The position numbers and the translations under genes are program-made. 64,000 bases of DNA from Pirellulales bacterium. GTDB lineage: Bacteria; Planctomycetota; Planctomycetia; Pirellulales; Lacipirellulaceae. Each line of letters opens with the position of its first letter. The first letter of the stretch is position 1. Positions 17,771 through 26,756 of this stretch are shown here, piece after piece. The stretch lies in contig JANQOF010000021.1 of NCBI GenBank assembly GCA_028279215.1, forward strand, positions 1 to 64,000, given 5' to 3'. A model generated the notes under the pieces. That model did not search any database, had not been told where the DNA came from, and saw only the letters and a program-made list of their open reading frames with translations.

Positions 17771-17800
17771 CCGGCCGGCATTCCGAAGGACGCCGGCCGG
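17771..17800. terminator. GC-rich hairpin between convergent genes
   Basis: CCGGCCGGC (17771-17779) pairs perfectly with GCCGGCCGG (17792-17800) across a 12-nt loop. It lies between the stop of hemD-hemE and the stop of the minus-strand PDZ gene, and there is no long T run. It is probably a two-way terminator or mRNA-end hairpin. Confidence 0.55.
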
Positions 17801-17848
17801 CTGGTTAGGTTCGGTTGGCGGCGGATCATCTCGCCATCTGCCCCGAGT

Positions 17849-18487
17849 TTATTCTCCAATCTTCAGAAGCTGTCCGAGCTGCTTGATCGATTGGTTGTTA
17901 ACTTTCCACTGCGGTGCAGGAGAAAGGTTGTTGTTCTTGCCACCTTGCACCGACTTTTGAGTGATGGGGCCAGCCACGCCAACCGGAAGTCCAGGCTGAG
18001 CGTAGTTGTGCGTGACGATCGGGCCGGGCTGGCCGTAATTTGCGTTCTTCGGTGTGATTGGGCCGATGCCAGGGCCTCCGCCAACGTAGGTCGTGCGGTA
18101 GACGATGAACCCGGTGTTCACATCGCGGATGGCCAGTTGCACGGTGCCACCTTGGTAAATGGCTTGCTGCAACGCTTGGTTCCACGCACCGTGGTAGGTC
18201 AATGGGAATCCGTTGAGGCTTAAGATCGTATCGCCTGGTTCGAGCCCCATCTGCGAAGCTAACCCGTGGCAACGCACGTAAGTAATGCGTTCACCGATGC
18301 CGCTGAGGTTGTAACTTTGGAAGCCAAACTTTGGCAGCACTACCGGCATGGGGACCGGTTGGACGTACGGCTGCACTGACGGCTGCGGGTTGTTCACAAA
18401 CAGCTTGTGCTTCTTGGCATTGGCGTCAGCCACCAAGGCGAACGTAGAAGCCAGTGCAATTGCGAGTGTGGTGAGTTGGCGAGTCAT
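17849..18487 (-). CDS. secreted PDZ-like protein
   Basis: ATG 18487 follows GGGAG by 7 nt and opens a signal peptide (TRQLTTLAIALASTFALVADANA). After a Gln/Pro/Val-rich linker, residues ~60-135 form a PDZ-like domain: YVRCHGLASQMGLEPGDTILSLNGFPL fits the loop, strand and helix of PDZ, and TVQLAIRDVNTGF fits its last strands. The C-terminal third is Gly/Pro/Asn-rich and probably unstructured. No enzyme domain is present. The in-frame 35 codons upstream of 18487 are leader. Its role outside the cytoplasmic membrane is unknown. Confidence 0.83.
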   Translation of the reverse strand: MTRQLTTLAIALASTFALVADANAKKHKLFVNNPQPSVQPYVQPVPMPVVLPKFGFQSYNLSGIGERITYVRCHGLASQMGLEPGDTILSLNGFPLTYHGAWNQALQQAIYQGGTVQLAIRDVNTGFIVYRTTYVGGGPGIGPITPKNANYGQPGPIVTHNYAQPGLPVGVAGPITQKSVQGGKNNNLSPAPQWKVNNQSIKQLGQLLKIGE

Positions 18488-18745
18488 GGCGCGTCTCCCG
18501 TTCGTATTGGGTCTGGAAAGTGGTTTCCGGCTTGGCCGGACATGCCAAACCCATAAGGCAACCACGATGCCAGCACCCCAAGGAGACGCCACGAGTAGCT
18601 CTTAAGACGTTACTTTCAAACAGCTTGCGCCGATCCCCGAAAAATCAGTGCGCCGCCCAAAAGAGACATTAGCGCGCGCAAGCGCCATCTTTTTGATTCC
18701 ACCAAGAATCACGGTGAGACGGTCTGCAGCAAAGTTTACGGATGC

Positions 18746-18991
18746 CTACGCGGGGCGATTGAAGAAGCGATAGGCCACGAGCACTTCGTATAGATCGGAC
18801 GAGATAGTGACTTCATCGTCCGCGAAATCACTCAGCCAAGTGCGCCGACTGGCGTGGGCTTCGGCCAAAAGGGGAATGATTTCCTCGGCAGGTAGTGTGA
18901 CCGTATCTGTGGCGTTTAGCCGATTTTCCGGGGTGTTAGCCTTAACGGTGCTATCGGGTCCGTGGTAAACTCGCAGGCGTGAGGTAGGCAT
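18746..18991 (-). CDS. small uncharacterised protein (81 aa)
   Basis: No family is recognised. ATG 18991 follows an AAGGA-type ribosome binding site by ~9 nt. The product has a polar N-terminus and an acidic helical core (LPAEEIIPLLAEAHASRRTW and VTISSDLYEVLVAYRFF), with no signal peptide or membrane segment. The composition looks protein-like, and the pattern suggests a small cytoplasmic alpha/beta protein. It stands alone between the PDZ gene and tex. Confidence 0.65.
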   Translation of the reverse strand: MPTSRLRVYHGPDSTVKANTPENRLNATDTVTLPAEEIIPLLAEAHASRRTWLSDFADDEVTISSDLYEVLVAYRFFNRPA

Positions 18992-19429
18992 CCGAGTGAT
19001 TCCTTCACATCATCGTTGGGGGAGAAGAGAGGCCGAAATCCTTCCGGCTCGCTTTACTTCGGCCAACCAGGCATTGACGGTTTAACCCGTTTGGGAAGAT
19101 AAATCGGTTTTGTGGAATTCTGTCGCGGCACCAGCAAGCAACGCTGGCGCGGCTGATTGACAGCACTCCAGCAAGCGAACCAAAATGCCGCAACTGCTTC
19201 TCTGATAAGACACTGTTGCATGCACACAATCTGGCCGCGCCAGTTTCAATTCTCGTTTAGCGTTCCACCCCCACCGAGTGTCGCGCCGCGAATGCAAATG
19301 TTCTATCGCACCGATACGCCCCAACCCAAGATTCGTTCTAGGATCGCGCGACACTGCTGCACCGCAGTTGGTCGTTCGCGTGGCGCCGTTGCTGGCGACT
19401 AGCGTCGGTTGTTTGACGCAAGGCTTTTC
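18992..19429. other. 438-bp intergenic region before tex
   Basis: Apart from the ribosome binding site of the small gene on the left, nothing specific is seen here. No hairpin, repeat or gene is supported. Confidence 0.5.
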
Positions 19430-21967
19430 ATGGATTCATCGCTCGTTGTCGATTTTGATCGAGTAGCCCGACAGACGAAGCTACCCACCGAGCAGGTACG
19501 CGCGACCATCGACCTACTCGATGCCGGTAATACCATTCCGTTTATCACTCGTTACCGTCGCGACCAAACAGGTGGCCTGGACGAAGAGCAAATAGAGCGC
19601 GTCCGCGCCGTTGCCGTGGAACTTCGGCAGCTCGAATCGCGGAAGGGTACGATTCTTCGCTCGCTTGAATCACAGCACAAGCTGACGGACGAACTACGGC
19701 AACAGGTCCAATCTGCCGAAACACTGCGGCGACTGGAAGACCTTTATCTGCCCTTCAAGCCAAAGAAACAGTCGCTGGCTTCCAAGGCCCGCGACCAAGG
19801 GCTCGAACCGCTCGCCGACGAAATTCTAAGTGAAGCGCAGGCGGCTACCGATCTCGACACCCGCGCCGCCGACTTTGTCAACGAGGACAAAGATATCAAC
19901 GAACCTGCGATGGCGCTGGTAGGCGCGGGTCACATCCTTGCCGAACGATTCAGCGAGTCGGTCGAGCTACGGCAACGACTCCGAAAGCTGTTTCGCAAAA
20001 CCGGCAAACTTGTGGCGGCCAAGATTTCGGACCACCACAAGAAGAATCCGCTATTCAAAGACTATTTCGATTACCGTGAGCCAATCTCGCGAATTCCGCC
20101 GCATCGCGTGTTGGCAATCAACCGCGGCGAGAAGGCCAAGGTGCTGCGTGTGGCAGTCGATTGCGACGCGGCAGCGCTCGAGAAACTGGCCATCGAACAA
20201 TTGTTACAGCCCAACCATGCCCATGCCGAGTTTCTCCGCGGTTGCGTGAAGGATGCCCTCGACCGGCTAATCGTTCCAAGTCTCGAGCGCGAAGCTCGCC
20301 GCGAACTCACCGACAAGGCCGAGTCGCACGCCGTCGAGGTGTTTGCTCGTAACTTGCGGGCACTTTTACTGCAGCCGCCGGTGCCCGGTCGCCGTGTACT
20401 GGCAGTCGATCCCGGTTACAAAAACGGCTGCAAGCTGGCCATGATCGATGAGCTTGGTGGGCTGGTGGCGCTGGGGCTGATCAACATCACCGGCTCGGAA
20501 GAAAAAACGGCCGAGGCGCGTAGTCAGCTACTTGCCGTGATTCAGGAACACTCGCCATCGGTTGTGGCTATTGGCAATGGTTCGGCCTGTCGTCCGACGG
20601 AAGACATGGTGAGCGAACTGCTGGCCAGCGAGTTGGCTGACACTGAGATTCAGTACGTCATCGTCAACGAAGCGGGCGCGAGCGTCTACTCCACCAGCGC
20701 CATCGGGCGAGAGGAGTTCCCCGAGTGCGAAGCAATCGATCGAAGCGCGATTTCAATCGGACGGCGACTGCAGGATCCGCTTAGCGAGCTGGTGAAGATC
20801 GATCCGGCAAGCATCGGTGTGGGACTCTATCAACACGACGCCAAGCCCGCGCACCTGAAGGAGACGCTCGACCAAACCGTGCAGTCGTGCGTCAGCTTTG
20901 TGGGTGTCGATGTCAATTCGGCTAGTGCCGCCTTGCTCCGAAACGTATCGGGACTGAATCAGTTGGTGGCGCGACGCATTCTTGAGCACCGTGGAGAGAA
21001 AGGCCCATTCAAATCTCGAGCCGCGCTCCTGGAAGTCAACGGCCTCGGCGAGGCGACGTTTACTCAGGCGGCCGGTTTTTTGAAGGTCGAGGAGGGCGAC
21101 AACCCGCTCGACGCCACTTGGGTGCACCCCGAGAGCTACGAAGCCGCCAAGCAACTGCTGGCGGAATTGGGCATCGAAGTCGATCAGGTAGGCAAAGACA
21201 ATTGGTCGGAGACGTTTGCTGCCGCGCTCGATGTTCACGACCGCACGGAACTGGCTACCAACCTCACGCTTGGTGAGCGAGCTTTGGGACAACTGATTGA
21301 AGCGCTCGAGCGTCCCGGGCGCGACTTGCGGGCCGACTTGCCGCCACCCGTCTTCCGCCGCGACGTGGTAAAGCTCGACGATCTGTCGGTTGGCATGCAG
21401 CTCCGCGGCACGGTGCTCAACGTGGTGGACTTCGGTGCGTTCGTCGACGTCGGTCTCTCCGACAGCGGGCTGGTGCATGTGAGCCAACTCAAAAACGACT
21501 TTGTTCGCGACCCGCACGAGGTAGTTGCGGTGGGCGACCAGGTCGAATGCTGGGTAACCAACATCGACCTCGAGCGACGTCGCGTGGCGTTAACGATGAT
21601 CGAACCGGGTACCGAGCAACCCAAGCCCGAAAAGCCCAAAGCGCGGCATCGACATCGGCCGAAGAAGCCGAAGCCGGAAACGGCCGACGCGCCTGCTCGG
21701 GCGAAGTCGACCAAAGACAAGCCGCGCGAACACCGTCGTGGCAAACGCGGCGATCAGCGCGGCAAGCAGCACGAACGTTCTCGTGAGCGGAGCGGCAGTT
21801 ACGAAAAGCGGGCCAAGCGCGAGGTGGTGCCGATCACCAAGGAGATGGAGGAAGGCAAAGAAGCCATGCGCAGCTTCAGCGACCTCTTGCAGTTCCACAA
21901 GAAGCAAGCCGAAAAGGACGACGAGCCGTCAAACGGCGACCAGGCGGCCGGAAACAACGGGGCGTAA
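19430..21967 (+). CDS. tex: Tex-family RNA-binding protein with S1 domain
   Basis: Tex proteins (Spt6-like) act on RNA polymerase and nucleic acids in transcription. The order of domains is N-terminal helical Tex region (~1-320), YqgF-like nuclease fold (VLAVDPGYKNGCKLAMIDELG near 325), helix-hairpin-helix region (LEVNGLGEATFTQAAGFL near 540), and S1 domain (~645-720; VGMQLRGTVLNVVDFGAFVDVG...GLVHVSQL). A Lys/Arg/Pro-rich tail (~725-800) and an acidic C-terminus are extra. ATG 19430 is preferred over TTG 19409. The total of 845 aa is longer than the ~770 usual, because of the basic tail. Confidence 0.93.
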   Translation: MDSSLVVDFDRVARQTKLPTEQVRATIDLLDAGNTIPFITRYRRDQTGGLDEEQIERVRAVAVELRQLESRKGTILRSLESQHKLTDELRQQVQSAETLRRLEDLYLPFKPKKQSLASKARDQGLEPLADEILSEAQAATDLDTRAADFVNEDKDINEPAMALVGAGHILAERFSESVELRQRLRKLFRKTGKLVAAKISDHHKKNPLFKDYFDYREPISRIPPHRVLAINRGEKAKVLRVAVDCDAAALEKLAIEQLLQPNHAHAEFLRGCVKDALDRLIVPSLEREARRELTDKAESHAVEVFARNLRALLLQPPVPGRRVLAVDPGYKNGCKLAMIDELGGLVALGLINITGSEEKTAEARSQLLAVIQEHSPSVVAIGNGSACRPTEDMVSELLASELADTEIQYVIVNEAGASVYSTSAIGREEFPECEAIDRSAISIGRRLQDPLSELVKIDPASIGVGLYQHDAKPAHLKETLDQTVQSCVSFVGVDVNSASAALLRNVSGLNQLVARRILEHRGEKGPFKSRAALLEVNGLGEATFTQAAGFLKVEEGDNPLDATWVHPESYEAAKQLLAELGIEVDQVGKDNWSETFAAALDVHDRTELATNLTLGERALGQLIEALERPGRDLRADLPPPVFRRDVVKLDDLSVGMQLRGTVLNVVDFGAFVDVGLSDSGLVHVSQLKNDFVRDPHEVVAVGDQVECWVTNIDLERRRVALTMIEPGTEQPKPEKPKARHRHRPKKPKPETADAPARAKSTKDKPREHRRGKRGDQRGKQHERSRERSGSYEKRAKREVVPITKEMEEGKEAMRSFSDLLQFHKKQAEKDDEPSNGDQAAGNNGA

Positions 21968-22047
21968 CGCGGGTAGGCGGCCCTGCATCGCACGCGTAGA
22001 ATCAACACCGTATCGCCTCTGTCCACCGTCCACATCCCGTTCCCGCC

Positions 22048-22527
22048 ATGGACTTCCGCAAACGTTTGCAGCTCGCCACCGAACGGGGGCAACGCGCCCG
22101 TAACGAAAAGCAAGAACAGCAAGCTGCCGAGGCGCTTAGCGAGGAAGAGTACCGCCGGTTGCATTCGACCTATCGGCTGGAACTGACCGACCTCATCGAG
22201 AACTGCCTGAAGCAACTGGCTGATAACTTTCCGGGCTTCAATTACGAAACGATCGTGGGCGAACAAGGTTGGGGCGGCGCGGTCAGTCGCGACGACCTGC
22301 AGCTCGACAAAGGTCGCCGCCGCAACGCCTACAGTCGCCTACAAGTGCTGGTGGGCGCTTTCAACTCGTACCAAGTGCTCGAAATCGCGGCCAAGGGCGC
22401 CGTGCGCAACAAAGAGAACTTCCACCGCCAGCATTTCAAGAAGCTCGACGACGCCGACCTCGACGACTTCCGCCAACTCGTCGAACGCTGGGTGCTCGAC
22501 TACGCCGAGCAATATGCGGCGGGTTGA
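22048..22527 (+). CDS. uncharacterised conserved-looking protein (159 aa)
   Basis: No family is recognised. The protein is soluble, highly charged and helical, with a Lys/Glu/Gln-rich N-terminal coiled coil (~1-35) and a globular part with NFPGFNYETIVGEQGWGGAVSRDD and a Tyr/Asn-containing helical core. The last ~50 residues are acidic helices. It lies 80 bp after tex on the same strand, which may mean cotranscription. It converges with the amidohydrolase gene 27 bp downstream. Confidence 0.75.
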   Translation: MDFRKRLQLATERGQRARNEKQEQQAAEALSEEEYRRLHSTYRLELTDLIENCLKQLADNFPGFNYETIVGEQGWGGAVSRDDLQLDKGRRRNAYSRLQVLVGAFNSYQVLEIAAKGAVRNKENFHRQHFKKLDDADLDDFRQLVERWVLDYAEQYAAG

Positions 22528-22554
22528 ACGAGGCCAAGATCTGAATACTGATAC

Positions 22555-24045
22555 TCACTCTTCGTCCCAATCGGCGTAGAACGATCGGACATAAGGCCCG
22601 AGCGGACTGAGCGTCGGCGGTGCTTGGCGCGCATACTCGGCCTGCACTTCGCGATTCAATTCGTCCTCGTCGAGCTTCGTGTGCCGCCCATCTTTCAGCA
22701 CCCAGTCACCGTGGATCATTACGTGGCGGACGTGCCGGCGTGTGGCACGACGAATGAAAAACTCAGGCAGATGTTCGTCGGCCGGAAAGCTCGGTGGACA
22801 CCACGAGCCTTGCACCGCTCCCCAATCGACCAGGACAAGATCCGCAAGATAGCCAGCCTTTAGAACACCGAGTGGCGCTGTGTCGCCAAAGTTCACCCGC
22901 GCTCCTTGACTTGTTGCCATGTCGAAAACGTCCAAGGGCGATATGTCGAGCGCACTTGCGCTGGGCCGATTGCCAAGCGTGTATGCCATGCGCATCTCAC
23001 GCAAGTAGTCTTGGTCGTCGTCGAGCGTGTGCCCATCCATGCCGATGCCAATCTTTATGCCTGCGGCGCGATAGCTGGCGATCGGCGCGACGCCACTGCG
23101 GAGTCGCAGGTTGCTGCTGGGGTTATGGGCGATGCTAGTGTCCGTTTCGACCAACAACGCAGCGTCATCCGGCTCAGTCCAAATCATGTGCGCGAGCGTT
23201 AACCATTCGCCTAAGACCTCGATGTCGTGCAGATGTTGTACGAAGCCCTTGTTCCACTTCCGCCACGAGTAGCAACGTTGATAAGGCGATTCGAGCATGT
23301 GCATTTGCATGCGTGTTTGCTTTTCTCGCGCCCAAGCTGCGGACCGTTGCATCAACTCGTCGCTGGCCCATTGACCGCCTACCGGACTCACTTGGATGTG
23401 CACTAGATGATTGGCCGCGTCGTGGAGTTCTGCGTAGAGATCATCCAACTGGGCGAAGAAGTCGTCGTGAGATACGCCACTCAGCGCCATCGCCCCGTCA
23501 GCGGCATGCTGTAGCTCTCGTGGTAATCCGTTTACGAACTTCGCCCGATCGTCGTAGATCAGCCGATTCTGGTCCATCAATGGCGGGTAGATCGCTACCC
23601 GAATACCTGCGTCGCGATAGCCGGCCGACGCTGCGCGTACTTCATCAAAGATGGCATCGTAACGTGCGGCATTGTGGCTGTGATTCGTTGCGGTAACGCC
23701 CGACTTAATCAGTTGCAAGCCTTCGAACTGCATTGCCAGCCGTGGAGGCAACTGTGGGACCGCTCCCAGGTTGGCGATCCATTCCTCGAGCACCTCATCT
23801 GGGATACCAAGCGACGTGGTGCCAAGCGCCCGGCCATGATCGTGACTGTTGATGAGACCTGGGAGCAAGCAGAGATGATCGCCGCCATAGAGGCTTGCGC
23901 CGGGGTACTTTCTTGTCAGCGAGGCTTTGGTGGCGCATTCGACAATCGTGCCGTCCTCAACGCACACGCTCGCGTCTCGCTGAATCACTCCGTCCAGGAG
24001 GCCCCAGTGCGCCCAAACAATTTGTTGCGCCATCGAAGTTGACAA
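22555..24045 (-). CDS. amidohydrolase family metal-dependent deaminase/hydrolase
   Basis: Metal-dependent hydrolase of the cytosine/guanine deaminase-like branch. It is a TIM barrel with an outer beta-sandwich. The metal ligands His68 and His70 sit in LINSHDHG. A further His lies in MHMLESPYQ (~245), then LAHMIW (~280), the catalytic HNPSSNLRLRSGVAP (~305) and Asp in GMDGHTLDDD (~335). Family members act on purines, triazines or 5-substituted adenosines, and the substrate here cannot be told. Start ATG 24045; an ATG four codons later is equally possible. It stands alone, and a 234-bp intergenic region separates it from the next divergent gene. Confidence 0.85.
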   Translation of the reverse strand: MSTSMAQQIVWAHWGLLDGVIQRDASVCVEDGTIVECATKASLTRKYPGASLYGGDHLCLLPGLINSHDHGRALGTTSLGIPDEVLEEWIANLGAVPQLPPRLAMQFEGLQLIKSGVTATNHSHNAARYDAIFDEVRAASAGYRDAGIRVAIYPPLMDQNRLIYDDRAKFVNGLPRELQHAADGAMALSGVSHDDFFAQLDDLYAELHDAANHLVHIQVSPVGGQWASDELMQRSAAWAREKQTRMQMHMLESPYQRCYSWRKWNKGFVQHLHDIEVLGEWLTLAHMIWTEPDDAALLVETDTSIAHNPSSNLRLRSGVAPIASYRAAGIKIGIGMDGHTLDDDQDYLREMRMAYTLGNRPSASALDISPLDVFDMATSQGARVNFGDTAPLGVLKAGYLADLVLVDWGAVQGSWCPPSFPADEHLPEFFIRRATRRHVRHVMIHGDWVLKDGRHTKLDEDELNREVQAEYARQAPPTLSPLGPYVRSFYADWDEE

Positions 24046-24279
24046 CCTTCCTTGTGCTACCTTTGTTCGAACATCGCGAGCGCCAGCCGCCCGGCCAATG
24101 ACTGGAGCTCAGGCAATTATAGCATCGATCACACGGGCTGTTTTGACGCCGAGTCGAAGTACCGTGAGAATAACTCCGCTCCGCTAACCGAATGTTCCAT
24201 TGGAACTCACTGCGCAGTCGACGCGTCTTACGCATAGCGGCTTTGAGTTATCTTCTTTCATTCGCGGCGGAGGTGTGTG

Positions 24280-24753
24280 ATGAGTCGAAGCTTTAGCTTG
24301 CAACGTATAGGCGTGTTGCTGGCGATGGTGTTGGTCGTCGCTGCAGGTGCGTTTTGGTATGTCGACCTGTTGCCCGCGCGTTCAGGCGTGCCGCAGAATT
24401 CGATTCAAGTAATTGCGCCGTACATGCACAACGGCACTTGGGTATTTGACGACGTGCGGGTGGGGTTGGTGCGCGAACCGTTTGTCGGCGGCGTGCCTGA
24501 GATGATTGATGTCGTGGTGGCCGATATCCCAGATGCGGCCGATGGATTTCGGTTGACGTTCTCGGCGGAGCCGTTTCCCGAGTACGAAAAGAAGCTCACC
24601 TGGAGCCGTGGCGACCGCGGGGGCAACTACTACACGATGGACGATCCATCAATGGAAGGTTGGCTCTGCCCGGCCCTGTTCAAATACTACAACGAGGCAC
24701 CGGCCGAGCTGTACGTGAAGGCCGATCCGCTTCCGATGAGCCGGGCCCGCTAG
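24280..24753 (+). CDS. membrane-anchored protein of the DUF6717 type
   Basis: GGAGG (24269-24273) precedes ATG 24280. The N-terminus has one membrane helix or uncleaved signal (~10-28). The ~120-residue domain that follows (NGTWVFDDVRVGLVREPFV, EGWLCPALFKYYNEAP, ELYVKADPLP) matches what I remember of DUF6717, usually a soluble domain. Identification is from memory of the pattern only. Its function is unknown. It is followed by dispersed repeats and a small Tyr-rich exported protein. Confidence 0.78.
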   Translation: MSRSFSLQRIGVLLAMVLVVAAGAFWYVDLLPARSGVPQNSIQVIAPYMHNGTWVFDDVRVGLVREPFVGGVPEMIDVVVADIPDAADGFRLTFSAEPFPEYEKKLTWSRGDRGGNYYTMDDPSMEGWLCPALFKYYNEAPAELYVKADPLPMSRAR

Positions 24754-24775
24754 TTCAACTCTTGCAGTTTCTTAC

Positions 24776-24802
24776 CCGCGAATAACGCTGATCATCGCGG
24801 AA
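24776..24802. repeat. CCGCGAAT-type palindromic intergenic repeat, copy 2
   Basis: CCGCGAAT at 24776 and ATCGCGGAA at its end enclose AACGCTGATC. It aligns along nearly its whole length with 17619-17646. Confidence 0.55.
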
Positions 24803-24812
24803 CAATAGAGGC

Positions 24813-24914
24813 TGCGCAAACTTGTTGAAAGGGACCCTGGTGTGCGATGCTTCCAGGCTCAAGAAACTGCTCATCACAGGACTCAGCGCAGCGTCCCTTC
24901 AGCAGGTTGTCGCA
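24813..24914. repeat. 102-bp element with ~22-bp terminal inverted repeats
   Basis: The ends (about 24813-24835 and 24893-24914) are inverted copies with TTGTTGAAAGGGAC on the left and GTCCCTTCAGCAGG on the right. Differences are a few substitutions and one-base indels. The 57-bp middle codes for nothing. The shape fits a miniature inverted-repeat element or the remnant ends of an insertion sequence. No target duplication is clear. Confidence 0.5.
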
Positions 24915-24960
24915 ATGTCCTTCCTTTTGGGATGATTCGCGGTCAAAAATCTGCGCAGGT

Positions 24961-24990
24961 TGTAACAGTTGTCCGCACCGGCGTATGAGG
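24961..24990 (+). promoter_or_regulatory. promoter candidate for the Tyr-rich exported protein
   Basis: TTGTAA (24961-24966) and TATGAG (24985-24990) are 18 bp apart and ~60 bp before the ATG at 25050. The match is moderate, with no other support. Confidence 0.3.
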
Positions 24991-25049
24991 GGGTGAAGCA
25001 GGCAAGCGGCCTGCCACCTACTAAACCCTCTCAAGCATGGAGAAAAGCG

Positions 25050-25298
25050 ATGAAGACCCTACGTAATTCGAAGTTCCTGGCTGTATTCGGAGCTCTTGCG
25101 GTGCTGTTGGCGATCACGGTGGCCGTCGCCCCCTCGGCCGACGCTGGTTGCTATGGCCACGGCGTTTACTACAGTTCGTACTATGCTCCGGCTACCTACG
25201 TCGCTCCGGTTTACCCGACCTACAAGTACGTGGCCCCCGTGTACCCTACTTACTACACGCCGACGTACTTCAACTATGGTTGCCACTACCCTTGGTAG
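25050..25298 (+). CDS. small Tyr-rich exported protein
   Basis: GGAG (25039-25042) precedes ATG 25050, and the in-frame stretch before it is leader. An 82-residue product starts with a strong signal peptide (FLAVFGALAVLLAITVAVAP, then SADAGC). The mature ~48 residues are almost only Tyr, Pro, Val, Thr, Ala and Gly, with the repeat YVAPVYPTY occurring twice and three Tyr-rich turns. It has three Cys residues after the signal. Such composition suggests a structural or surface role. A strong hairpin (25323-25358) follows closely. Confidence 0.8.
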   Translation: MKTLRNSKFLAVFGALAVLLAITVAVAPSADAGCYGHGVYYSSYYAPATYVAPVYPTYKYVAPVYPTYYTPTYFNYGCHYPW

Positions 25299-25322
25299 TT
25301 GGCTAAGCGAGTTCAGAGACGG

Positions 25323-25358
25323 CAACCGCCCTCGGCTCCTGCGACCGAGGGGCGGTTG
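25323..25358 (+). terminator. terminator hairpin of the Tyr-rich gene
   Basis: CAACCGCCCTCGG (25323-25335) pairs with CCGAGGGGCGGTTG (25345-25358), with one extra G in the right arm. It starts 24 bp after the stop. The T run after it is short. Confidence 0.65.
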
Positions 25359-25381
25359 TTCTGTACGGTCACCAACAAACG

Positions 25382-25418
25382 AGGCCCTTGCCGCACAACC
25401 AGAGGCGGCAAGGGCCTT
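25382..25418. repeat. perfect 13-bp hairpin following the terminator
   Basis: AGGCCCTTGCCGC (25382-25394) pairs with GCGGCAAGGGCCT (25405-25417). It lies 24 bp after the first hairpin. It may be a second terminator or a repeat-derived structure. Confidence 0.6.
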
Positions 25419-25978
25419 ACCAGTATCTAGCCGGAGTGCCGACCGGAGGTTATCGAACCAACCCCGCGCCAGCTAAGCTCAACCCTATGGGCAGTGTCTA
25501 GTGGCTGCGCCGAATAAGCGCAATCGCACCACGTAGCTTACAAAGCTCGACGCAAGGTCGCGAACACAACACAACGATCGGCCACCAAGCCTATCTCGCT
25601 TGGACTGCACTCCTTGTGTCATAACAAACAACTGAGTCGATCGAGAAGCGAGACGTCGCCATCGGCCGAGGAAAATCAGCCAAAAAGAACACCCCGCAAG
25701 TAGCTGTAAGGCGGATCGTCCAAAACTTTGGCCTCCTTATCGTGCGAGTGACAGAAGCACAATATGCCTTTTCACGCCAATATAGCAAAACCAACGCCAA
25801 ACGTCAAAACAAGAATCTCACAAATTTGGGCCTACACGCCCTGGTACAACGAACCCTTGCCGGCGCATTGACTTGCGGCGATGCTTAGCAGCAGCGATTG
25901 CGGCAAATCGCGCATGCGGCGCGCACGCCTGTCTGCGTGCAATTCCATTCACCCCACTCGAACCCAAGTTATGACACG

Positions 25979-26413
25979 ATGAAAGTAGCCACCATCAAGA
26001 CCAACCGCGGCGACATTCGCTTACAACTGCACGACGACAAAGCGCCGAAGACGGTGGCCAACTTCGAGAAACTTGCGGGCGAGGAATTCTACAACGGCCT
26101 GAAGTTCCATCGAGTGATCGATGACTTCATGATTCAAACCGGTTGCCCACAAGGCACCGGTACCGGCGGACCGGGCTATTCGTTTGAAGATGAATTCCAT
26201 CCCGACCTCAAGCACTCTGGCCCTGGTGTGTTGTCGATGGCGAACTCCGGCCCCAACAGCAATGGATCTCAGTTCTTCATTACGCATGTCGCGACCGACT
26301 GGCTCGATGGCAAGCACTCGGTGTTCGGACAGGTAATTGACGGCACCCAAGAAGTGGTCGACAGTATCAAGCAGGGTGATGTAATGGAAGAAGTGACTGT
26401 TGCCGAAGAGTGA
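25979..26413 (+). CDS. peptidyl-prolyl cis-trans isomerase, cyclophilin type
   Basis: Cyclophilin catalyses proline isomerisation during folding. The 144-residue protein has the whole small-cyclophilin domain: [19 protein letters not shown] holds the catalytic Arg and Gln, then NGSQFFITH and [10 protein letters not shown]. There is no signal peptide, so it is cytoplasmic. ATG 25979 is chosen. The in-frame 27 codons upstream look like leader. A small gene follows 7 bp downstream. Confidence 0.94.
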   Translation: MKVATIKTNRGDIRLQLHDDKAPKTVANFEKLAGEEFYNGLKFHRVIDDFMIQTGCPQGTGTGGPGYSFEDEFHPDLKHSGPGVLSMANSGPNSNGSQFFITHVATDWLDGKHSVFGQVIDGTQEVVDSIKQGDVMEEVTVAEE

Positions 26414-26420
26414 TTCTAGC

Positions 26421-26651
26421 ATGCCCGACAAATTCGACCCGTATCGCGAACGCTTGGTGATCGAAACGCAGACCGCTTGGAAAGTGGAAGCGGCGGAAAT
26501 GGACGAGGCGACGCGAACCCGAATTGCTCTAGAGTTGCACGAGCACCCGGCGGATGCCAGCCATATCGAGTACCTCCGCATGCACACCGGCTTCTGCCGT
26601 CGAATCACGGTGACCGAAGCCGACTTGGATCGCCTTGGGATGGGTGCCTGA
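26421..26651 (+). CDS. small uncharacterised protein (76 aa) after the cyclophilin
   Basis: ATG 26421 lies 7 bp after the cyclophilin stop, so the two are probably one transcript. No family is recognised. The product is helical and charged, rich in Glu, Arg and His (EMDEATRTRIALELHEHP, then ASHIEYLRMHTGFCRR), with no signal peptide. Codon use and acidic C-terminus look gene-like. Confidence 0.65.
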   Translation: MPDKFDPYRERLVIETQTAWKVEAAEMDEATRTRIALELHEHPADASHIEYLRMHTGFCRRITVTEADLDRLGMGA

Positions 26652-26756
26652 GCAAGGGCGTAAATGGATCGCGGATTGATTCAGTTCCTGGGTTCGCGTT
26701 TGGAACAGCTTATCGGGTAAGCGATGCTTAACTCTAGTCTGAACAGATAGCACTCT

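Larger units (their letters stand above)
25299..25978. other. 680-bp intergenic region with tandem hairpins
   Basis: After the two hairpins at 25323-25418, the remaining ~560 bp hold no gene. A 69-codon open frame on the minus strand (25591-25800) has no ribosome binding site and no protein-like pattern. Confidence 0.6.

Noticed and set aside
25420..25520. A stretch that looked like a tRNA end (GGTTATCGAACC).
   Set aside because: No cloverleaf can be drawn: the T-arm, anticodon arm and acceptor stem do not pair.
25591..25800. A 69-codon minus-strand frame in the gap before the cyclophilin gene.
   Set aside because: No ribosome binding site and no recognisable pattern.
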